Source: MGBC114844 sp910585855
GTDB taxonomy: Bacteria; Bacillota; Clostridia; Lachnospirales; Lachnospiraceae
Assembly: GCA_965646165.1 (NCBI GenBank)
Contig: CBFFYP010000040.1
Span: 1 to 41,002 of the forward strand
Direction of reading: 5' to 3'
Length of the DNA stretch: 41,002 bases
Made by a program: the position numbers and the translations under genes. The notes beneath the pieces were generated by a model that was not told the origin of the DNA, did no database searches, and worked only from the letters and a program-made list of their open reading frames with translations. The stretch's first letter is position 1. Each line of letters starts with the position of its first letter. Below are positions 8,971 to 16,766 of the stretch, piece after piece.

Positions 8971-10083
8971 ATGAAAAGAAAAGTATATGAAGTGATGCAT
9001 AAAGATAGAAGAGTAGCCAGAATAGATGAAATTGGACAATGTAAAATATATTATAAATCGTTTATGCCATATAACTTATATTTGGAAGAAGAGAGTGATA
9101 TAGATACATTAATTAATAATATAACAAATTTTAATTATTGGTGTGCAACTAGAGTTTTGACATTAGATAGGAAATATGCAAAGGAAATATTAAATAGTAT
9201 TGGAATGTTACAAGCGGTTACAGATAAAGAAAGAGCAAAAATAGCATTAACTTACCGCTGTGCTTCATTGACCGATGTTTTTTGGGTAAAGCAAAAAAAA
9301 GAGCGCGTTACTTTTGACGAGATAAATTTGTATGATAATCATTTAGATAATACATTTGTTGATGTTGCTTTAAGGGGGAAACAATATATGGTTCAGAATC
9401 AATCTTTTGTTAGAGATTTAACAACAAATGGATCTTTTCCAAAGGCATGGCAACGAGTAAAAGGCAGTTTTCGATTATTAAAAAATGGAGGAACAGACGC
9501 TGTAGAAAGAGAATTGCTTGCAAGCCGGATATGTCGGTGTTTTTTGGTTTCACAGGTATTTTATGAAGAAGATTATTTTGATGGAGAAAAAATTACGGTA
9601 AGTGATAATATAACATCAAAAGACAATTCTATTGTTTCGATGGAAGCATTTGAAATTTATTCTCAAAATCATAATAAAGATACAAAAAAATATATATTAA
9701 AACTGGATCGATATAATTATTATATGATGAATATTATAGATTATCTTGTAGGAAATACAGATAGACATTGGGGAAATTGGGGTGTTTTAATTTCTAATGC
9801 CAATAATAAGCCGATATGTCTTCATAAATTAATGGATTTTAATAAAGCATTTTATGCTTATGATTCTTTAGAAGGAGCAAACTGTCAAACTGTGTTTGGA
9901 AGAAATATAACACAAAAAGAAGCAGCCTTAGAAGCAGTAAAACAGATAGGATTAAATCAAATAAAAGAAGTAGAGCAGGAAGTATTTTTAAATTTGCCGC
10001 AATATTATGAGATGTTTCTAAAACGCTTGGAAATTTTAACTTTTTATAGCAAGGAGTCTTCCTCCTCTAAGTTGATGAGATAA
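8971..10083 (+). CDS. HipA-like kinase-fold protein
   Basis: This 370-residue protein carries a kinase catalytic core like HipA/phosphatidylinositol-kinase-like proteins. GNTDRHWGNWG (261-271) supplies the catalytic Asp264, His266 and metal-binding Asn269, and MDFNKAF supplies Asp289 in the DFG-like position. The N-terminal ~140 residues are not recognised. It is markedly more AT-rich than its neighbours and stands alone, without the small HipB-type DNA-binding partner expected for a toxin pair. AAAGGA lies upstream of the ATG. The substrate is unknown. The fold assignment is good; a toxin or persistence role is only a possibility. Its stop is followed 32 bases later by a GGACGCC repeat end. 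Confidence 0.7.
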   Translation: MKRKVYEVMHKDRRVARIDEIGQCKIYYKSFMPYNLYLEEESDIDTLINNITNFNYWCATRVLTLDRKYAKEILNSIGMLQAVTDKERAKIALTYRCASLTDVFWVKQKKERVTFDEINLYDNHLDNTFVDVALRGKQYMVQNQSFVRDLTTNGSFPKAWQRVKGSFRLLKNGGTDAVERELLASRICRCFLVSQVFYEEDYFDGEKITVSDNITSKDNSIVSMEAFEIYSQNHNKDTKKYILKLDRYNYYMMNIIDYLVGNTDRHWGNWGVLISNANNKPICLHKLMDFNKAFYAYDSLEGANCQTVFGRNITQKEAALEAVKQIGLNQIKEVEQEVFLNLPQYYEMFLKRLEILTFYSKESSSSKLMR

Positions 10084-10115
10084 ATTGCAGTAAAGATAAG
10101 TTTTTTGGAATGGGG

Positions 10116-10135
10116 GGACGCCAGAACAGAAAAAG
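10116..10135 (+). repeat. Truncated GGACGCC element end
   Basis: Only GGACGCCAGAACAG-like sequence remains, with no partner arm downstream. It lies 32 bases after the stop of the kinase-like gene, on the same strand, as do other members of the family. Confidence 0.45.
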
Positions 10136-10203
10136 TATCTCCAAAAGCCTAATTAAAGCATACAAAATCAATGCTTGTCACAATATAGGATTTGTGGTAT
10201 AGT
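10136..10203 (+). promoter_or_regulatory. Promoter with the same upstream box as the one at 590
   Basis: The -35 TTGTCA (10175-10180) and -10 TATAGT (10198-10203) have 17-bp spacing. The upstream box TATCTCCAAAAGCCTAAT starts at 10136 and is placed exactly as at 590. A small AAGCAT/ATGCTT hairpin again abuts the -35. Downstream lies an insertion-sequence remnant and then the surface protein gene. Confidence 0.55.
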
Positions 10204-10253
10204 TTAGAAGGGAAGGTATACATAAAGATGAACAATGAAGTGATGCCATACCT

Positions 10254-10273
10254 GCGCTAGTCAACAAAAGTGG
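10254..10273 (+). mobile_element. Possible IS3-type terminal repeat remnant
   Basis: TAGTCAACAAAAGTGGACAC resembles terminal inverted repeats of IS3-family elements. No intact transposase or matching partner end was found nearby, and the following 150 bases hold only short broken frames. The assignment is tentative. Confidence 0.3.
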
Positions 10274-10431
10274 ACACAGGGATCTTTAGGTGATGGGGAG
10301 TTCACGAAAAAGAAAACAGGAAAGGAGGATAGTCAAAAAACTGGAGAAGAAATTAATACGAAGGCTTAAAGAAACGCAGGAATGGAATGAAAAGAAAGGA
10401 GAAGTGACTAGACAAATATTCAGAAACAAGT

Positions 10432-10527
10432 CTTAAAGGTACAAAAACTTTATCAAAACCAAACCATCTTAATATAGCGGTTGAAGATTTGAATGTAAAA
10501 GGTATGATGAAGTGTTTGCAACTGTAG
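10432..10527 (+). pseudogene. TnpB (IS605/IS607 OrfB) fragment
   Basis: The frame ending at the TAG at 10525 reads LSKPNHLNIAVEDLNVKGMM, matching the TnpB stretch around the first RuvC motif (I.iEDLNVKGM), including the conserved EDL. The upstream frame contains KVQKLYQ, which also fits TnpB, so at least one frameshift separates the pieces. About 30 residues survive of a ~400-residue protein. TnpB is the RNA-guided nuclease of IS200/IS605 and IS607 elements; this copy cannot be functional. Confidence 0.7.
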
Positions 10528-10635
10528 ACGAATAGGTTTAAAAGTACCTAAAGAAATAAAAATCTAGGAAAGGAAAAGCTATTTTATCTGGCATATACCG
10601 TTTGGTATATATTTTTAGTAGTAGAAATATTGAGT

Positions 10636-13600
10636 ATGCGTAAACATACGAATTGTATAATTTCATTGTCGATGGCTTTTGTTGTATTGCTTTCAACGAT
10701 GGGAACAGCGTTTAAGTTGACCGAATCAACTAAAGCGATTGAGCCGAATAATCAACTTGATTCCATAAAGAGCGATTCGGTCGGTCAGTCTGTGCCATCA
10801 GGAGGAGCTTTGACTGTCACCATTCATGAACATAGATGGTCGGAACAATGGGAGTGCGATGAAGAATACCATTGGCATGAATGTGAAGCAGAAAATTGTC
10901 CGATCATAAACAATGATGAAAAAGATGGTTATGAAGCACACAGTTATGGCGATGGGGAAGCTTATACGGAAGATGGACAGTATTACTTTGTTCAGGATGA
11001 TAACGTTTGTATTCAGTGTCTTTATTCGAAGGCAGTGGAAAAACCTGTACAAATGAAAATGAGAGCTGTGACAACTACGACGTATCCGACTTATCAGCAA
11101 GCCTATGAAAAAATGATTAGCTTAAAGGAAAAAGCTCCTTCCGTTGCAGCTTATAATGAGCCACTTTCAGAAGGAACGACTTGGACAAATTTGACACCGT
11201 TTGGTTCCTCAAGTTCCGTAGAGTATTATGCATATAAGGGAGGAAAAATAAAAGGAGCAATTGGCGGTGTAGGCTGCGTAGCTTTCGCTTATATACTGAG
11301 TGATGAGGTTTTTGGAAATCTGCCTGCAAGGGTGATTGATAGAGGAACAGAAGAGTTTACTTTCGAAAATGTGAAAGTTAGTGATATCTTGCGTGTAAAT
11401 GGAAATAGTCATAGTGTAATTGTACTGGAAAAAACCGCAGGAGGCGTGATTGTTGCGGAAGGAAACTACAAGAAATCCATTCACTGGGGACGTGCGATGA
11501 GCAAAGATGAAGTTATGACAGCAGATTATATTGTCACACGTTATCCAAAAGGTTATATGGAAGAGAATCCAGATGCTGATGTAGTAGAGGAAACGAATAA
11601 GGGAACAATAGGGAACATTACATGGACGCTAACAAACTCAGGTACGCTTACAATTTCTGGCAAGGGAGCGATGCCAGATTTTTCAGAGAGTCGACCGCCA
11701 TGGTACGAGAAAACGTTTAGGGTAATTGTTATAGAAGAGGGTATAACCAGTATTGGTGACTATGCCTTTTATCAAGAAAAAGGGAAATCTAGTGTTCACA
11801 GCTTGTATATTCCTAGCAGTGTGGAAAAAATCGGTTCGAGTGCATTTCGTAACTCTAATTTGGTTTCCGCAGATATTCCTGGCAGTGTAGAAAGTATTGG
11901 AAATGATGCTTTCCGTGATTGTGAAAATCTTACCTCCGTAACTCTTAATGAAGGAATAAAGATTATCGGTTCGGAAGCTTTCCGTGCTTGTACAAGTTTG
12001 AATTATATTGATTTTCCTGCCAGTATTACAACGATAAATTTCGGAGCATTTATGAGTTGTGGGCTAACACGTGCGAGATTTGCACCTGGCAGTCAAAAAG
12101 TAGTATTAGGTGATAGTGTGTTTACACAATGCTGGTATTTGGAGGAAGTGTCACTTCCAGAAAATTTAGAATCATTGCCTAAAGGAATATTTGAATCCTG
12201 TAAAAGCCTTTTTTCTCTATATATTCCAAAGAGTGTAACAGAAATCGGAGCAGGTGCGTTTACATCTAGTAGCTATTTAAGCGAGATAATCTTTGGTGGT
12301 ACTAAATCAGAATGGAATGCGATTTTGAGTAAAAGCCTAGTAGCTGACAAGATTCAAATACAAAACGCAACTGTAACTTGTGAAGGAAAGCCAGAGGATT
12401 TTGTTGAAAGACATACCCATACATGGTCTCAAGAATGGACGACAGACGAGGTAGGTCATTGGCATGAATGTACTGCTTCGAACTGTGATGGTGCAACGAA
12501 AGATTATGCAGAACACGACTGGTCTTGGAAAAAAGATAACACGCATCATTGGCGTGAGTGTACCGCTTGCGGCGAAAAGAAGGATTCTGCAGAACATAAT
12601 TACAAAGATGGAATATGTGAATGTGGTGCTACCGAGGCTGAATCGGAGAATCCTGCTCCGAAGCCACATGAACATGAATGGAGTACCGAATGGATTCATA
12701 ATGGAACGCATCATTGGCGTGAATGTATGAATCCGAACGATTGTAATGGTGAGAAAGGCGATTATGCAGAACATCATTACGAAGGAAACAAATGTACCGA
12801 GTGTGGTTATACTAAGTCGGAATCGGAAGAGCCACCTGCAGCGCAGCACGAACATAAATACTCTTCTAGCTGGTTTCATAATAACGAGTATCATTGGCAT
12901 GAGTGTATGAATCAGATTGGCTGTGACGGTACAAAGGGCAGTTATGAAGAACACCAATTCGAAAATGGAACATGTAAGAAATGTGGCTATATCGAAACTG
13001 GTTCTGTGAATCCGCCTGTTTCGGATACTCATGTACACGCATGGTCTGCAAGCTGGAGTCATGACAGCAGCTACCACTGGCACGAATGTGAGGCAGATGG
13101 CTGTTCTCTTACTGACAACAGGGAAAAGGCTGGTTATCAGGCACATAATTATGGTAGTTGGGTGGTTGATGTAAGAGCAACGTCTTATCGGGATGGCAGT
13201 CGGCATAAAGAATGTACGGTTTGTCATTATCGCTTAGTAGAGAAGATTCCTGCGACTGGAAGTTCAAGTAACGACCAAAGCAGCAGCTCTAGCAGCACAT
13301 CTTCTGACACAACGGAGGAGAATTCAAATGCGTCTTCTGCGGCGACTACAGAGAAAGCAGAAACGAGCTGGTCAAATACAGCAGATGGCAAATGGCATCT
13401 GTTAGATAGTAAGAGTGGAAAGATAAAAACCGGTTGGCAGCAGACAACAGACGGCAAATGGTATCTGCTGGACAGTAAAAATGGAGATATGAAAACTGGC
13501 TGGCAGCAGACAGCGGATGGTAAATGGTATCTGCTGGATAGTAAAAATGGAGATATGAAAACCGGTTGGCAGCAGACAACAGACGGCAAATGGTATCTGC

Positions 13601-13890
13601 TGGATAGTAAAAATGGAGATATGAAAACCGGTTGGCAGCAGACAGCGGACGGCAAATGGTATCTGCTGGACAGTAAGAATGGAGATATGAAAACTGGTTG
13701 GCAGCAGACAGCAGACGGCAAATGGTATCTGCTGGACAGTAAAAATGGAGATATGAAGACTGGCTGGCAGCTTGTGAACGGAATTTGGTATTACTTAACG
13801 TTATCTGGTGAAATGGCTAAAAATACCATTACTCCAGATGGTTATAAAGTAGGAGAAGATGGTGCATGGATGGGTAAGCAGGTTTCGTAA
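10636..13890 (+). CDS. Large secreted surface protein: cysteine peptidase-like, BspA-type LRR, His/Cys repeats, cell-wall-binding repeats
   Basis: This 1,084-residue protein starts with a signal peptide (about 1-31). A His/Cys-rich block follows (from HEHRW at 64). A papain-fold peptidase-like domain spans about 150-305, with candidate nucleophile C214 (GGVGCVAFAY) and H259 (NSHSVIV). BspA-type leucine-rich repeats span about 319-578 (IPSSVEKIGSSAF and similar). At least five further HxHxW...HWHEC blocks span about 589-872. After a Ser-rich linker (about 874-908) come six near-identical 22-residue choline/cell-wall-binding-type repeats (GKWYLLDSKNGDMKTGW) and a diverged last copy. The ATG at 10636 is preferred over an adjacent TTG at 10630; no strong ribosome site is seen. 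Flanking insertion-sequence remnants suggest horizontal acquisition. The His/Cys blocks may bind metal; that is inference. Confidence 0.85.
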   Translation: MRKHTNCIISLSMAFVVLLSTMGTAFKLTESTKAIEPNNQLDSIKSDSVGQSVPSGGALTVTIHEHRWSEQWECDEEYHWHECEAENCPIINNDEKDGYEAHSYGDGEAYTEDGQYYFVQDDNVCIQCLYSKAVEKPVQMKMRAVTTTTYPTYQQAYEKMISLKEKAPSVAAYNEPLSEGTTWTNLTPFGSSSSVEYYAYKGGKIKGAIGGVGCVAFAYILSDEVFGNLPARVIDRGTEEFTFENVKVSDILRVNGNSHSVIVLEKTAGGVIVAEGNYKKSIHWGRAMSKDEVMTADYIVTRYPKGYMEENPDADVVEETNKGTIGNITWTLTNSGTLTISGKGAMPDFSESRPPWYEKTFRVIVIEEGITSIGDYAFYQEKGKSSVHSLYIPSSVEKIGSSAFRNSNLVSADIPGSVESIGNDAFRDCENLTSVTLNEGIKIIGSEAFRACTSLNYIDFPASITTINFGAFMSCGLTRARFAPGSQKVVLGDSVFTQCWYLEEVSLPENLESLPKGIFESCKSLFSLYIPKSVTEIGAGAFTSSSYLSEIIFGGTKSEWNAILSKSLVADKIQIQNATVTCEGKPEDFVERHTHTWSQEWTTDEVGHWHECTASNCDGATKDYAEHDWSWKKDNTHHWRECTACGEKKDSAEHNYKDGICECGATEAESENPAPKPHEHEWSTEWIHNGTHHWRECMNPNDCNGEKGDYAEHHYEGNKCTECGYTKSESEEPPAAQHEHKYSSSWFHNNEYHWHECMNQIGCDGTKGSYEEHQFENGTCKKCGYIETGSVNPPVSDTHVHAWSASWSHDSSYHWHECEADGCSLTDNREKAGYQAHNYGSWVVDVRATSYRDGSRHKECTVCHYRLVEKIPATGSSSNDQSSSSSSTSSDTTEENSNASSAATTEKAETSWSNTADGKWHLLDSKSGKIKTGWQQTTDGKWYLLDSKNGDMKTGWQQTADGKWYLLDSKNGDMKTGWQQTTDGKWYLLDSKNGDMKTGWQQTADGKWYLLDSKNGDMKTGWQQTADGKWYLLDSKNGDMKTGWQLVNGIWYYLTLSGEMAKNTITPDGYKVGEDGAWMGKQVS
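13378..13825 (+). repeat. 66-bp tandem repeats encoding cell-wall-binding motifs
   Basis: Six in-frame 66-bp units, nearly identical at the DNA level in the last five, encode GKWYLLDSKNGDMKTGW motifs. A diverged seventh unit closes the array. Such identity suggests recent unit duplication and a copy number that may vary between strains. Confidence 0.85.
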
Positions 13891-13927
13891 TCAAAAGTTA
13901 CAAATAAGAGTAAGGAAATAAAGGATG

Positions 13928-14001
13928 AATGCCTCAAAGTATGGTATTAAGAAATTTGGTAAAATATCTGCCAAAGTAAAGATACCATGGTTTGGGGCAT
14001 T
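13928..14001 (+). other. Long imperfect inverted repeat downstream of the surface protein gene
   Basis: AATGCCTCAAAGTATGGTAT (13928-13947) pairs with 13982-14001 at 17 of 20 positions around a ~34-base loop. It begins 37 bases after the surface protein stop. It may be a terminator-like structure or an insertion-sequence end; no T-run of note follows. Confidence 0.45.
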
Positions 14002-14083
14002 TGTTCTAAAATCTATTGCCATGCCGGACGCAGGAATCCAAAGAAAGATCCACTGATAATAAAGAATTTTAAGAAATTAACAC

Positions 14084-14112
14084 TTGATTTTCTTTCATAA
14101 TTGTGATATCAT
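14084..14112 (+). promoter_or_regulatory. Promoter of the IS607 transposase gene
   Basis: TTGATT (14084-14089) and TATCAT (14107-14112) are separated by 17 bp. Transcription should begin near 14119, which rules out the in-frame GTG at 14103 as the start codon. Confidence 0.55.
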
Positions 14113-14138
14113 ACCATTATGAAAGTTGGTGTGACGAT

Positions 14139-14816
14139 ATGGTAAAGGATACAGATTTGACCAAAGAATATTACAAAAGTGGGGAAGTAGCCAAAATGAT
14201 TGGAGTTAGTACAAGAACAATACAGAATTATTGTATCCATGGTTTACTTTCAGAAATTTTTGTGAATAAAAGACGCTTGATTCCGAAAGATTCTCTGATT
14301 GCTTTTTTAAAAAACAAACAACTTTATGTGGAAACAGAAACTAATCGAAAAGATATTATTTATGCAAGAGTTTCTACGCATAAACAAAAAAACAGAGGCG
14401 ATTTAGAAAGACAAACACAAAATATAGCACGGTTTGCAATCACGCAAAATCCAAAGGATTTAGAAATTATATCGGAAGTAGGAAGTGGTTTAAATGATAC
14501 CCGTAAAGGATTAACGAAATTGATTACGTTAGTCCAAGAGGATAAAATAGCCCGTATTTTTATCAATTACAAAGACAGGCTGACTCGGTTTGGTTTTCAT
14601 TACTTGCAGCTAATCTGTGATTTCCATAAAACAGAAATCGTAGTTGTAAGTACAGAAACAGAAGATAAAACAATGTCAGAAGAACTTGCAGAGGATATCC
14701 TCTCGATTATCCGTTCTTTCTCTGGAAAATTGTATGGACTACGAAAAAAAGTAAAAGAAGACATTTGCATAGAACTGGAAAAAGAAATGGAGAAGGAAAA
14801 AGAGAATGATTTCTAA
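14139..14816 (+). CDS. IS607-family TnpA serine recombinase
   Basis: This 225-residue protein joins a MerR-type helix-turn-helix (YYKSGEVAKMIGVSTRTIQNY) to a small serine-resolvase catalytic domain. The nucleophile is Ser79 in IIYARVSTHKQK, and GDLERQTQ, SGLNDTRKGL and YKDRLTRFG follow. This is the compact layout of IS607 TnpA. The enzyme cuts and rejoins DNA for element movement. The partner TnpB gene that normally overlaps or follows is missing; only a short possible remnant lies downstream. The start at 14139 is downstream of a good promoter. Confidence 0.9.
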   Translation: MVKDTDLTKEYYKSGEVAKMIGVSTRTIQNYCIHGLLSEIFVNKRRLIPKDSLIAFLKNKQLYVETETNRKDIIYARVSTHKQKNRGDLERQTQNIARFAITQNPKDLEIISEVGSGLNDTRKGLTKLITLVQEDKIARIFINYKDRLTRFGFHYLQLICDFHKTEIVVVSTETEDKTMSEELAEDILSIIRSFSGKLYGLRKKVKEDICIELEKEMEKEKENDF

Positions 14817-14843
14817 TATTTTTAAGGAAAGGAGCGAAAGACC

Positions 14844-14900
14844 ATGTTACTAGAACAAGTTGAGAAAACAGCTTGGAACAATCAAATGTATAAACTGTAA
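14844..14900 (+). pseudogene. 18-codon frame after TnpA, possible TnpB start remnant
   Basis: A strong AAAGGAG site precedes an ATG encoding MLLEQVEKTAWNNQMYKL and then a stop. This is where tnpB would begin in IS607. The next bases read FLEFFKKYKL in the same frame after the stop, which could be degraded TnpB N-terminus. Resemblance is weak. Confidence 0.3.
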
Positions 14901-14933
14901 TTTCTTGAATTTTTCAAGAAGTATAAACTGTAA
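14888..14933 (+). repeat. Direct repeat around a small hairpin at the IS607 right side
   Basis: GTATAAACTGTAA occurs at 14888-14900 and 14921-14933. Between them is a perfect 8-bp hairpin, TTCTTGAA/TTCAAGAA (14902-14920). It could be a transcript end or a deletion junction of the element. Confidence 0.45.
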
Positions 14934-15007
14934 ACTGGGAAAAAATAAGGAAATCGTTTTTCATTATGAAAAAAGGTTTTAATAACGATAAACGAGGAGA
15001 AAAAACA

Positions 15008-16471
15008 ATGGGCAGGAAGCAGAGCAGCGAACGAAATTTATCTATGGTAATGGATTTTTATGAAATGACAATGAGTAATGGTTATTTTCATAACGAAAAC
15101 AGAGAGGTAAAAGTTGTATTTGACGTATTTTACCGCCGAAATCCGGATCGGGCAGGATATGCTATTTTTGCGGGACTTCAGCAGATTATTGAGTATATTC
15201 AAGATTTGCATTTTTCAGAAGAAGATATTGATTATTTAAGAGAACAGCAGATTTTTGAAGAGGAATTTTTAGATTATCTAAAAAATTTTAAGTTTACAGG
15301 GGATATTTATGCTTTTCGGGAAGGGACAATTATGTATCCCAATGAGCCGATTCTTACGGTAGTTGCTCCTTTGATTGATGCACAGTTAATTGAAACGGCG
15401 GTTTTGCTTCAAATCAATCATCAGTCTTTGATTGCAACGAAGACGAAACGGATTGTAAAGACGGCACAGGGAAGAGGGGTTTCTGATTTTGGTGCTAGAC
15501 GTGCGCACAATATGGATGCAGCGGTATATGGTGCAAGAGCCGCTTATATCGGCGGGGTAGGCTCAACAGCTACGGTGCTTGCCGGACAGATGTTTGATAT
15601 TCCGGTAAGCGGAACAATGGCGCATAGCTGGGTGATGTTTTATCGGGATGAATTTACGGCATTTCAAAAGTATGCCGAGTGTTATCCAGATAATACGGTT
15701 TTATTGGTGGATACGTATGATGTCATTCGAAGCGGGATTCCAAATGCCATTCGTGTGGCAAAAGAAGTGTTAGAGCCGCTTGGAAAACGTCTGAAGGGTG
15801 TGCGGATTGACAGCGGAGATTTGGCTTATCTTTCAAAAAAAGCAAGGAAACTTTTGGATGCTGCCGGACTGACAGACTGCAAAATTGTAGCTTCAAATAG
15901 CTTAGATGAGTATACCATTACTTCTTTGCTGAATCAGGGGGCAAAAATAGATAGTTTTGGAGTAGGAGAACGTTTGATTACTTCAAAGTCGGATCCGGTA
16001 TTTGGAGCGGTTTATAAGATTGCTGCAGTAGAAGAAAATGGGGTATTTGAGCCTAGAATTAAGGTATCAGAAAATGTAGAAAAGATTACGAATCCGGGAA
16101 TAAAAGAAGTGTATCGGATTTTTGATGAAAGTAAAAAGGCTGTGGCGGATATGATTGCGAAAAAGGGGGAAGAGATTGATTTCTCGAAACCGGTGCGGTA
16201 TGTCGATCCGATTAAACCCTGGAAAAATCGGTTTTTTGAAAATTGTACGGCAAGGACACTGCAAGTTCCTGTCTTTTTGGAGGGGAGTTGTGTTTATCCA
16301 AAGGAAAGTTTGAAGGAAATTGCTGCTTATGTAAATATGCAGTTAGAAAATGAGATTTGGGAAGAAGAGCAGCGGTTGGAGAATCCGCATAATCACTATC
16401 TGGATATGACACCGGATTATTATGAGCTGAAGATGGGGCTTTTAGATGATGTGCAGAAGCAAAAAAAGTAG
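15008..16471 (+). CDS. pncB: Nicotinate phosphoribosyltransferase
   Basis: This 487-residue enzyme converts nicotinate and PRPP to nicotinate mononucleotide in NAD salvage. Family signatures include DFGARRAHNMDAAVYGAR, the active-site loop SGTMAHSWVM, and the phosphate-binding region RIDSGDLAYLSKKAR followed by SNSLDEYTI and GVGERLIT. The start at 15008 has AGGAG 8 bases upstream; an in-frame ATG at 14966 has no comparable site. It stands alone between the IS607 remnant and the thiamine operon. The C-terminal ~100 residues have the extended form common in Firmicutes. Confidence 0.95.
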   Translation: MGRKQSSERNLSMVMDFYEMTMSNGYFHNENREVKVVFDVFYRRNPDRAGYAIFAGLQQIIEYIQDLHFSEEDIDYLREQQIFEEEFLDYLKNFKFTGDIYAFREGTIMYPNEPILTVVAPLIDAQLIETAVLLQINHQSLIATKTKRIVKTAQGRGVSDFGARRAHNMDAAVYGARAAYIGGVGSTATVLAGQMFDIPVSGTMAHSWVMFYRDEFTAFQKYAECYPDNTVLLVDTYDVIRSGIPNAIRVAKEVLEPLGKRLKGVRIDSGDLAYLSKKARKLLDAAGLTDCKIVASNSLDEYTITSLLNQGAKIDSFGVGERLITSKSDPVFGAVYKIAAVEENGVFEPRIKVSENVEKITNPGIKEVYRIFDESKKAVADMIAKKGEEIDFSKPVRYVDPIKPWKNRFFENCTARTLQVPVFLEGSCVYPKESLKEIAAYVNMQLENEIWEEEQRLENPHNHYLDMTPDYYELKMGLLDDVQKQKK

Positions 16472-16484
16472 TGTAAAAAAAGGG

Positions 16485-16512
16485 TTGTTTTTTGTTATAA
16501 AATAGTTATAAT
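16485..16512 (+). promoter_or_regulatory. Promoter of the thiamine operon
   Basis: TTGTTT (16485-16490) and TATAAT (16507-16512) are 16 bp apart, just upstream of the TPP riboswitch and immediately after pncB. Confidence 0.65.
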
Positions 16513-16518
16513 GTAAGA

Positions 16519-16610
16519 TATGGGGAGCTTATTAGAATAGGCTGAGAGTAAGCATGTGAGGCTTTTACCCTTAAAACCTGATTTGGATAATGCCAACGTA
16601 GGGACATAGT
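16519..16610 (+). promoter_or_regulatory. TPP riboswitch (THI element)
   Basis: Conserved thi-box segments appear in order: GGGGAGC, GGCTGAGA (pyrimidine-sensing helix), a variable arm ending in ACCCTTAAAACCTGAT, GGATAATGCC, and the closing GTAGGGA. It should bind thiamine pyrophosphate and lower expression of thiM-thiE-thiD-thiC. An intrinsic terminator follows at 16624-16659, indicating transcriptional control. Confidence 0.95.
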
Positions 16611-16623
16611 TTGCAAAGATAGG

Positions 16624-16659
16624 ATGCAGATATGCTTTTTTGGCGTATCTGCATTTTTT
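16624..16659 (+). terminator. Riboswitch expression-platform terminator
   Basis: ATGCAGATATGC pairs with GCGTATCTGCAT (12 bp with one G-U) and is followed by a run of six T. It lies 14 bases after the riboswitch aptamer. Confidence 0.85.
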
Positions 16660-16674
16660 GTGTGTAATTAGGAA

Positions 16675-16706
16675 GGACGCCAGAAAATGGGGTACTGTTG
16701 TGTATG
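16675..16706 (+). repeat. Damaged GGACGCC element in the thi leader
   Basis: GGACGCCAGAAAATGGGGTACTGTTGTG resembles the first half and loop of the 6257-6313 hairpin but lacks the returning arm. It lies between the riboswitch terminator and thiM. Confidence 0.45.
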
Positions 16707-16766
16707 TTAAAATAGAATAAAATTTGGCAAATTTATGTTTCTAAGTGAGAAGAAGGAGGAACTGAA

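Noticed and set aside
12337..13227. 296-codon minus-strand open frame
   Set aside because: It lies wholly opposite the His/Cys-rich part of the surface protein and has no recognisable motif; coding evidence favours the plus strand.
13227..13721. Long minus-strand open frame opposite the tandem repeats
   Set aside because: It is the antisense reading of the 66-bp wall-binding repeats, with repetitive Ser/Tyr/Pro-rich sequence and no ribosome site.
13378..13825. Regular direct repeats that might suggest a CRISPR array
   Set aside because: The repeats are 66 bp with no unique spacers and encode a continuous protein motif in frame.
14026..14056. GGACGCAGGAATCC as another repeat-family start
   Set aside because: The match stops after GGACGC and there is no returning arm or tail; it may be chance.
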